A stretch of DNA of 64,000 nt from Stomorhina lunata. Its lineage: Eukaryota; Arthropoda; Insecta; Diptera; Rhiniidae. The notes below the pieces were generated by a model that was not told where the DNA came from, searched no databases, and saw nothing but the letters and a program-made list of their open reading frames with translations. A program made the position numbers and the translations under genes. Shown here in pieces: positions 57,021 through 64,000 of the stretch. The DNA lies in contig OW121740.1 of the NCBI GenBank assembly GCA_933228675.1, positions 52,282,174 to 52,346,173 on the forward strand. Direction: 5' to 3'. The first letter of the stretch is position 1. The number at the start of each line of letters is the position of its first letter.

Positions 57021-58324
57021 TCGGGTGATTAAATTTTAAGGGCCGATGTTGATTTTGAATAAAATACAAACTATTTAGGAAATTATTGTAATTTTATTTT
57101 ATTATGATATATTGGTATTACTCAATTATGTATGGAACACAATATCGGCCAAATGGGCGCCGCGACCACGGCGATACACCTCTATCCGATGGTCCACATT
57201 TTCGATGACCCTGAGGCATAATGGAGGTTCTATGCCGTTAATGTGCCGAATTATCTCATCCTTTAGCTCTTGAATTGTTGCTGGCTTATCGACGTACACT
57301 TTTTCTTTCAAATAACCCCAAAGAAAAAAGTCCAACGTTGTCAAATCACATGATTTTGGCGGCAATTGACATCGCTATTACGTGAGATAACACGGCCATT
57401 GAATTTGTTGCGGAAAAGAGCCATTGTTTCGTTAGCTGTGTGACAAGTGGCACTGTCCTGCTGAAACCACATATCGTCCACATCCATATCTTCCAATTCG
57501 GGCCACAAAAAGTTCGTAATCATCTCACGATAGCGAACACAATTCACAGTAATTGACTGACCGGCCTCATTTTGGAAAAAATAGGGCCCGATGATGCCGC
57601 CAGCCCATAAACCGCACCAAACAGTTACTCTTTGTGGGTGCATTGGTTTTTCGACAATCACTCTTGGATTCTCATTCGCCCAAATGCGGCAACTGTGTTT
57701 ATTGACGAATCCACTGAGGTGAAAATGTGCCTCATCACAGAAGATGATTTTCTTGGAAAATTGATCATCCACTGTGGCCATTTCTTGCCACCATTTTGCC
57801 CATTCACGACGTTTGGAATGGTCAAGAGGCTTTAGTTCTTGAGCCAATTGCACCTTGTAAGCGTGTAAATGCAAGTCTTTATGCATAATGTTCATCAACG
57901 ACGAGCGTGAGAGGTGCAATTGTTGGGCACGACGACGAGTTGAGGTGGACGGCTCTTCAGCCACACTATCGCGAACAGCAGCAATATTTTCTGCAGTACG
58001 AGATGTACGAGCATGCACTGGTGTTCTCACATCTTCTACAGACCTGGTTTGCTAGAACTTTTCCACGATTTTTGCGATTGTACGCACATTTAGACGATCA
58101 AATTGACCAAAAAAATCACGAAGTGCACGATATTCATTTTGATTTGAACGTCAATTTTCATAATTAGTCTGGATAACTTTAACACGCTGTTGGATTGTAT
58201 ATCTCTCCATGGTTCAAATTGAGTAAGTCTGAAATAGAGAAATGTCAAATAAAATTCGGAAAAAAAACTTGGCGCTTAGGTGTGGTTCACATTCAACATC
58301 GGCCCTTAAAATTTAACCACCCTT
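57021..58324 (-). mobile_element. Mariner-like element, second DD41D subfamily, copy 1
   Basis: 1,304 bp between TA at 57019-57020 and TA at 58325-58326. The ends TCGGGTGATTAAATTTTAAG and (reversed) AAGGGTGGTTAAATTTTAAG continue into GGGCCGATGTTGA. It has the same overall length as the element at 3926 but clearly different ends and protein. Confidence 0.92.
57126..58210 (-). pseudogene. Mariner-like transposase (DD41D), two stops and a 1-bp deletion
   Basis: Start ATG 58210 (MERYTIQQRVKVIQTNYEN). A TGA follows directly in place of the Gly codon kept at 63525, and a TAG replaces Gln in EQT (about 58042). The main frame 58030-57341 has the helix-turn-helix, CDEAHFHLSGF, VWCGLWAGGIIGPYFF and MWFQQDSATCHT. 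A one-base deletion near 57360 shifts into the last frame (SCDLTTLDFFLWGYLKEKVY to ADIVFHT, stop at 57126). Second and third Asp are 41 residues apart once the shift is allowed for. About 361 codons originally. Confidence 0.9.
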
Positions 58325-58326
58325 TA

Positions 58327-59104
58327 GATAGTGTTATTGCTTTATGAATAAGACAGATATGTGTTCGCAAATTTTGTATTTAATAAATATCGTTTTGTAA
58401 AAAATATATACTGTGACGGACGCTACACACTTTCCGATATATATTATTCTATAAAATGCTATATTAACATCTATATATTTTTAGCCTAATGTAAAGCATA
58501 CTATAAGTTCTCCTTACGAACCAAGTTCAATTGGAGAAAAAAGAAAAATTGCACTAGTCAAATTAAAAAAAAAAACTTTATTTCTGTGACGGACGCTACA
58601 CACTGTGACCCCTTTTTAACTTGACATTATTTAAATCACTCCAACTGCTTTTTATGGGGTCTTTTACATCTAATTGTATAAAATAAAGTAGACCTTGTAC
58701 CGTTATACCTAAATGGATGTTTTTGTGATTTTTATGAACTTTTAAAAAACCTATTATTTTAAAAAATTTATAAAAATTCGAGATGGGTGCAAATAAAGAC
58801 CTACCATTTACGAAGAGAGCTATCGAAAATTGTATCCATTATATATTCTAAAGGATCAATATATGGTAATTTTTTTCGTAAATACAAATACGTGATTTTG
58901 ACAGTTTTAAAATGTTGTCCTTGTTTTAATGTTTTCGGATTTTCCCATATGTACTAGTATACAGAAATGAATGCCATCATTTTGCGATTTTAGATTCTCA
59001 AAATGGGGAAATTTTCTTACAAATAAGAAATGAGTATACATTTAAGGCAAAATATTGTCAATTTTATGAAAGCTGTTGCAAAATCTGTACTAGGGTTCCA
59101 AAAC
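58327..59104. other. AT-rich non-coding stretch
   Basis: Contains two of the 14-bp motifs listed above; otherwise nothing recognised. Confidence 0.45.
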
Positions 59105-59388
59105 CCTCTTCCTTAAAACTTTTAATATCCGGAAGACCCAATGTCTTGAATTAACACGCAAGCGAACGTCCCATCACATCACGTCATCTGTATTTATAGA
59201 TGGTATAAATATTGAGGAATCAGAAGCTCTTGATGTTCTAGGCATGAGAATTCAGTGTGATGTCCGTTGAGCTTAACAAATTTTCAAGTGTCGAAAGAAG
59301 CATACAAGTACCTCGGCTTTTTAAAGTGGTGCAAAAGATATTTCACTCCATCTGATCTCCTTACTATACTTATATCCGATCGAAGGGT
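59105..59388 (+). pseudogene. Non-LTR retrotransposon (third family), RT C-terminal fragment
   Basis: Reading through stops and one shift gives IRKTQCLELTRKR, EESEALDVLGMRIQCDVR, then decayed 'KCLGFLK', 'CKKYFTPSDLL' and 'TIY', the thumb region of a Jockey/R1-like reverse transcriptase. The family differs from A and B. It ends at the start of LINE A. Confidence 0.65.
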
Positions 59389-59389
59389 G

Positions 59390-61975
59390 ATGTAGGGGAT
59401 TTTGGATATAAAGTAACGGTCCTGAACGGTCTTTACTTGGTAAGCCCAGGCTTATATTGGTCATCCTTCACCTCAATTGTGGACACGGAAATCCTAGTGG
59501 TATCACCTGGGTAGCTACGTTAATACCCATTAAAGTAGTGAGCCAATATGTGCCACGAGTTCCCCCATAAGAACTATAAAAACATGGGTCTAGGACGTTG
59601 GGCTAGTAACCCACTCCTGGAAAAAAATTACTATGAAAAAGCAAAAAGGAAGAATTAAAAGACCCCTCTAATGTTGATGACTATGGCAAGCGAAAAAAGA
59701 CCATGATTTAAATATCAGCACCTGGAACATCCGAACCCTCTACAGAAGAGGTGCTCTGATCCAGTTGATGGATGTTCTCGAGGAATATAAATGCGATCTG
59801 ACTGCTGTCCAAGTAGTAAGATGGAATGGCCACGGCATCACCAAGACACCAAAAGGTGACCTATATTACAGCTGCCATGAGAATATTTATGAATTTTTTT
59901 GCAAATTCATAGTTAGCAAAAGAAATGCGCAGCCTAGTCTCCAGATTCACCCCAGTTAACGAAAGATTAGCAACAATACATGTCGAAGCAAAATACTTCT
60001 GAGTTTAATTTGTGGCCACGCTCCCACGCTTTTATGAAAAACACGAGGAAGTGTATGATAGCTTCCTTAATCATGACGTAAACATAACACTGGGTGATTT
60101 TAACGCAAAGATTGGACGGGAAAGTTGCTTTGAGCCCACTATCGGTAAATTCAGCCTTCACAGCGTAATATCTCATTATCGTATAAGGTTGGTCTTATTT
60201 GCTGCTGCTCGAAATATGAGTGTGAGTAGCATCAGATTTCAACACCGTAGAATACACAAAGTGGGTGTCTCTACGTGTCTTCCGATCAAATGACAAAAAA
60301 TCAAATAGACCATATTGTAGTTGACAGAAGGCACTCATCAAGCGTATTGGATGTGCGTACAATTCGAGGAGCCAATATGGACTCCGATCACTATCTCGTT
60401 GCAGCCAAGGTGAGAACACGCCTGAGTGTGTCTCAAGACATGCAGACAATCCCATCAAATTGCCATAGATTACTCGCAACGAACAGCCCAATTACTCGGA
60501 GAAAATATTTTTACTCCCAACGACATCAGCGCTCTATGGCAACATATTGCCAACTCTATGAAAACTGCTGCAAAAACTGTATTGGACTTCCAAAAAACTC
60601 TTGGTATGACGAGGAGTGCCGCGATGCCACTGCTGCGAAAAATGCAGCCTACAGGGCAACCCTGCAGTCAGTAGTTACTCGTCGAACTTTAGAAAGATAT
60701 AGAGAAAGAAAGAAGAAATGCCTATTCCGAAGAAAAAAGAGAGAAATGGAAAGACGTGTGATCGAGGAGATAGAGTTATATGAGAGTCGTAATGAAGTGC
60801 GAAAATTTTATCAAAAAGTTAAACATCAAATGGATGGTTTTACCAACTGTATTTTTTCCTGCAAGGACGACCAAGAAAACCTGAAAACGTACTTAAACTG
60901 TGGAAGGAGCACTTTTTCAAATTGTTGGTATCAAATGAAAGCGATCACGATGACACGCCTGAAAAAATCAATGATGACGGCCTTATATGTCTACCACCAA
61001 ACCAAAATAAGATTAGAATCGCAATAACTCGACTAAAAAATAACAAAGCTGCGGGTGCCGATGGTCTGCCAGCAGAGCTTTTTAAGGCCGGAGGTGAAGA
61101 GTTGATAAGGCTTCAGTTTCAACTTATAGAAGCAATATGGTCAGAAGAATACATGTCAGACGATTTTAATCTTAGTGTCCCTTGTCCTGTGCACAAAAAA
61201 GGAGATAAAACTGTATGTACAAATTATATCTCAATTGCATATTGAGATATAATTTGTATTAGAATACCTAAGTTATAACCAAAATGTGCGAAAGGCTAAA
61301 GTCCAAAATTAACGAAATAATTGGGACTTACCAATGTGGCTTTGGACCAGGTAAATCAACCACTAACCAGATCCTTACTCTACATCAAATCCTGGAGAAG
61401 ATCTAAAAAAAAACAAACTGATACGTATCATCTCTTTGTTGACTACAAAGCAGCTTTTAACAGCCCGATACGGAAGAAGGTGTTTGAAGCAATGTCTGAC
61501 TTCGTCCAACCCCACGAAGCTTATAAAGTTATGTAGGATGGCACTAACTAATACAATATCATCTATAGGTAAGAACCTACTAGAGTCTTTCATAACTAAA
61601 CGGGGTTTCAGACAAGGTGACAGTCTAGCATGGGATCTCTTCAATATTGTGTGTCTTGCGAGATGCAGGAGTTAATACAACTGGTAAAATCTTCATTGAT
61701 ATTATAAGACGAGGAAACTGCCGCCTTATCCAGTATCGAGAAGGAATCAAACAAAATGGGTCTAGCTTTAAATGAATCAAAAACAAAACTGATGGTTTCT
61801 TCAGGCAGACAGACCACTAGAATTGGATCACATGTGTCCGTTGAAAGCTATAGCTTCGAAGTTGTAAAAGAATTTGTATACCTTGGTACCCCTGTGAACA
61901 TCAGCTTTGAAATTAAACGTAGAATCATACTTGCCAATCGATGCTATTTTGGTCTAAGCAAACAGGGCCCCGTCA
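59390..61975 (+). pseudogene. Non-LTR retrotransposon family A: endonuclease and reverse transcriptase, decayed
   Basis: Leader 59390-59700, then an APE-type endonuclease: ISTWNIRTLYRRGALIQLMD, AVQVVRWNGHG, VNITLGDFNAKIG (60080-60115), NQIDHIVVDRR and the SDH box in SDHYLVAAKV (60385-60412). A basic coiled linker (RKKKCLFRRKKREMERR) follows. RT pieces: RLKNNKAAGADGLPAELFK (61030-61085), CPVHKKGDKTVCTNY, CGFGPGKSTTNQIL, motif A as FVDYKAAFNS (usual last Asp changed to Asn), RQGDSL. The YADD motif is lost in a small deletion near 61690-61700. LNESKTKLMVSS and FVYLGT close the copy before a truncation at about 61975. Several stops and shifts; inactive. Target-primed retrotransposition is the family's mechanism. 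Confidence 0.9.
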
Positions 61976-62128
61976 GGGCTGCCAGATTTGGGGTTTTGGC
62001 TCCAATGCTGGGGATATTCAATCTTCAAAAAGGCGGAAAAATTTGGTTTGGGGCTTGGGGATTTTGTTGGGGATTCACTAAAATTTGTTGGGGATTTTTT
62101 GGGGAAATTTGAACTTGTAAATTTAAGA
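61976..62128. other. G-rich unidentified segment
   Basis: Repeated TTGGGG(A/C)TTT-type words directly after the LINE truncation point; unlike its AT-rich surroundings. Function not recognised. Confidence 0.4.
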
Positions 62129-62295
62129 CAGTCGAACTTTTATAAATTGAATCACCATTATCCCGAAAAAACCTTCAACTTACGCAGACTTTAACTTTTT
62201 GAATCATATTTAAGAACGTTCAAGTTAAAAACGAAATTTGCTTCAACTTATGGAAAATTCAAGTAATAGAAGTTCAAATTAGAGAAGTTCGACTG
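62129..62295. mobile_element. MITE, 167 bp, CAGTCGAACTT ends
   Basis: CAGTCGAACTTTTATAAATTGAA at the left is matched inverted at the right (TTCAAATTAGAGAAGTTCGACTG). A TA follows the right end (62296-62297); the left TA is mutated. CAG-starting ends and TA target suggest a Tc1/mariner-type MITE. Confidence 0.6.
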
Positions 62296-62471
62296 TATTT
62301 TATTATCAAACTTTCTTTTACAAATTGGAAAACCATATTCGAAAAAATGCAGTCAAATTTAATTTAATTTTGTTCGAAAGTTTATAATTTTAAAGATGTT
62401 GCCGGTACATCATAGACACTTACTTAGACTGTGCGCGAACTGTCAAAGTACATTTTTGAGACGTCTAGGTA

Positions 62472-63686
62472 TAGGGTGGTTAAATTTCAAGGGCCGATGT
62501 TGATTTTGAATAAAACACAAACTATTTAGGAAATTATTGTAATTTTATTTTATTATGATATATTGGTCTAAATTTTCGATGACCCTGAGGCATAATGGAG
62601 GTTCTATGCCGTTAATGTGCCGAATTATCTCATCCATCAGCTCTTGAATTGGTGCTGGCTTATCGACGTACACTTTTTCTTTCAAATAACCGCAAAGAAT
62701 AAAGTCCAACGGTGTCAAATCACATGATCTTGGCTGCCAATTGACATCGCCACTACGTGAGATAATACGGCCATTGAATTTGTTGCGCAAAAGAGCCATT
62801 GTTTCATTAGCTGTGTGTCCTGCTGAAACCACATATCGTCCACATCCATATCTTCCAATTCGTGCCATAAAAAGTTCATTATCATCTCACGATAGCGAAC
62901 ACCATTCACAGTAACTGCCTGACCGGCCTCATTTTGAAAAAAAAAACGGCCCGACGATGCCGCCAGCCCATAAACCGCACCAAACAGTGATCCTTTGTGG
63001 GCGCATTGGTTTTTCGACAATCACTCTTGGATTATCATTTGCCCAAATGCGGCAGCTCTGTTTATTGACGAATCCACTGAGGTGAAAATGTGCCTCATCA
63101 CAGAAGATGATTTTCTTGGAAAATTGATCATCCACTGTTGCCATTTCTTGCCACCATTTTGCCCATTCACGACGTTTGGAATGGTCAAGAGGCTTTAGTT
63201 CTTGAGCCAATTGCACCTTGTAAGCGTGTAAATGCAAGTCTTTACGCATAATGTTCATCAACGACGAGCGTGAGATGTGCAATTGTTGGGCACGATGACG
63301 AGTTGAGGTGGACGGCTCTTCAGCCACACTATCGCGAACAGCAGCAATATTTTCTACAGTACGAGCTGTACGAGCATGCACTGGTGTTCTCACATCTTCT
63401 ACAGACCCGGTTTGCTCGAATTTTTCCACGATTTTTGCGATTGTACGCACATTTGGATGATCAAATTGACCAAAAAAATCACGAAGTTCACGATATGCAT
63501 TTTGATTTGAACGCCCATTTTCATAATAAGTCTGAATAACTTTAACACGCTGTTGGATTGTGTATCTCTAAATGGTTCAAATTGAGTAAGTCTGAAATAG
63601 AGAAGTGTCAAATAAAATTCGGAAAAAAACTTGGCGTTTAGGTGTGGTTCACATTTAACATCGGCCCTTACAATTTAACCACCCTT
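62472..63686 (-). mobile_element. Mariner-like element, second DD41D subfamily, copy 2
   Basis: 1,215 bp between TA at 62470-62471 and TA at 63687-63688. The ends GGGTGGTTAAATTTCAAGGG and (reversed) AAGGGTGGTTAAATTGTAAG match the element at 57021. Internal deletions shorten it by about 90 bp. Confidence 0.88.
62560..63570 (-). pseudogene. Mariner-like transposase (DD41D), multiply broken
   Basis: The start codon has become ATT (ACCATTTAGAG versus ACCATGGAGAG in the sister copy). The frame 63450-62929 keeps the N-terminal domain, CDEAHFHLSGF and VWCGLWAGGIVGPFFF, then a frameshift in an A-run near 62936. The frame to 62820 gives NEAGQAVTVNGVRYREM and MWFQQD; a small deletion removes SATCHT-equivalent codons and shifts again. 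The last frame reads ANETMALLRNKFNGR, SCDLTPLDFILCGY, and ends early because a deletion removed the codons for the final ~20 residues. Inactive. Confidence 0.88.
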
Positions 63687-64000
63687 TACATTACATTTTT
63701 TTGCTTTTTATTTATTTTTTTTTATGATCACAGTCTATGTAATAGTCTATGGTACACATCACTATAAAGAGCTTGGTAAAGCAGTTTTGAATATGTTAGC
63801 GGTTCCGAGTATTTTTGGTTTTGAGTTTAACAAAACTTCATTTTCAACAACATTATCTTTAATTGGAATATCATAATAATAACAAAATTTGTTGTCAAGA
63901 ATTTCAACCGACAACTGAGATGTTAACAAATTTAGTTCAAAAACATTCTCTTCATCAGTTTTTCTTAAATTTCATGCAAATGTTCAATTTTGAAAGTACG
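63687..64000. other. AT-rich non-coding stretch
   Basis: Nothing recognised. Confidence 0.45.

Larger units (their letters stand above)
56277..58599 (+). repeat. Dispersed 14-bp motif GTGACGGACGCTAC, six copies
   Basis: Exact or near copies at 56277 (GTGACGGACGATAC), 56456, 56645 (GTTGCGGACGCTAT), 56659 (GTGATGGACGATAC), 58413 and 58586. Spacings are 179, 189 and 14, then about 448 after subtracting the mariner, then 173. Sequence between the copies is AT-rich and not obviously alike. It may be a decayed ~180-bp satellite in which one box is conserved. Confidence 0.6.

Overview
This 64 kb window is about 70% A+T and looks like transposon-dense, intergenic or heterochromatic DNA from a higher fly (Diptera, probably a calyptrate or tephritid-like species). 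The evidence is the content: mariner-like elements of the DD41D type, a Tc1 element, several families of non-LTR retrotransposon, short inverted-repeat elements (MITEs), tRNA-derived SINE heads, and very abundant 'GTCCGTCTGTCTGTCC' interspersed repeats typical of fly assemblies. No host protein-coding gene could be supported. The only long uninterrupted gene is a transposase.

The centrepiece is at 40154-45681: an apparently complete 5,528-bp Transib/RAG1-superfamily DNA transposon. It has one intact intronless 678-residue transposase on the minus strand, with a RAG1-like D-D-E triad and a C-C-H-H zinc site. Its exceptionally long terminal inverted repeats (about 1.36 kb each) begin with CACAGTG, the same heptamer as the V(D)J recombination signal. 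A perfect 5-bp target duplication (TGTCG) flanks it.

Layout. 1-3346: AT-rich DNA with a minisatellite, a fold-back of 38-39 bp sub-repeats and a second inverted repeat. 3347-5525: antisense interspersed repeat 'X' holding a mariner. 5526-8440: inverted copies of another AT-rich repeat (R3). 8652-13205: a 4.55-kb non-coding element with CACTCAG ends, inserted in the X repeat that runs on to 14943, followed head-to-tail by repeat 'Y'. 16624-18683: a hAT-like non-coding element with nested MITE and Y pieces. 19041-21212: two X copies in inverted orientation. 22142-29172: tandem array of four X units, one holding a Tc1 element that has lost its 5' end. 29173-33330: X/Y remnants and a hairpin MITE. 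33534-34833: composite element with a deleted LINE and a tRNA-like piece. 34834-40092: hairpin MITEs, a hAT-like element and a LINE fragment. 40154-45681: Transib-like transposon. 45682-48697: LINE-end-like sequence, mariner copy 2, and repeat Z. 50125-55018: mariner scrap, Y repeat split by a PIF/Harbinger-like element, LINE B, a palindromic MITE and a SINE head. 55021-58599: LINE scrap and an array-like recurrence of a 14-bp motif, split by another mariner. 59105-61975: two LINE pseudogenes. 62129-63686: MITE and a decayed mariner.

The elements do not form a pathway. They are nested parasites whose target duplications and interruptions give relative ages: X and Y are old substrate; mariner, Tc1, CACTCAG, Harbinger-like and Transib-like elements were inserted later. 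Only the Transib-like element appears potentially autonomous from sequence alone.
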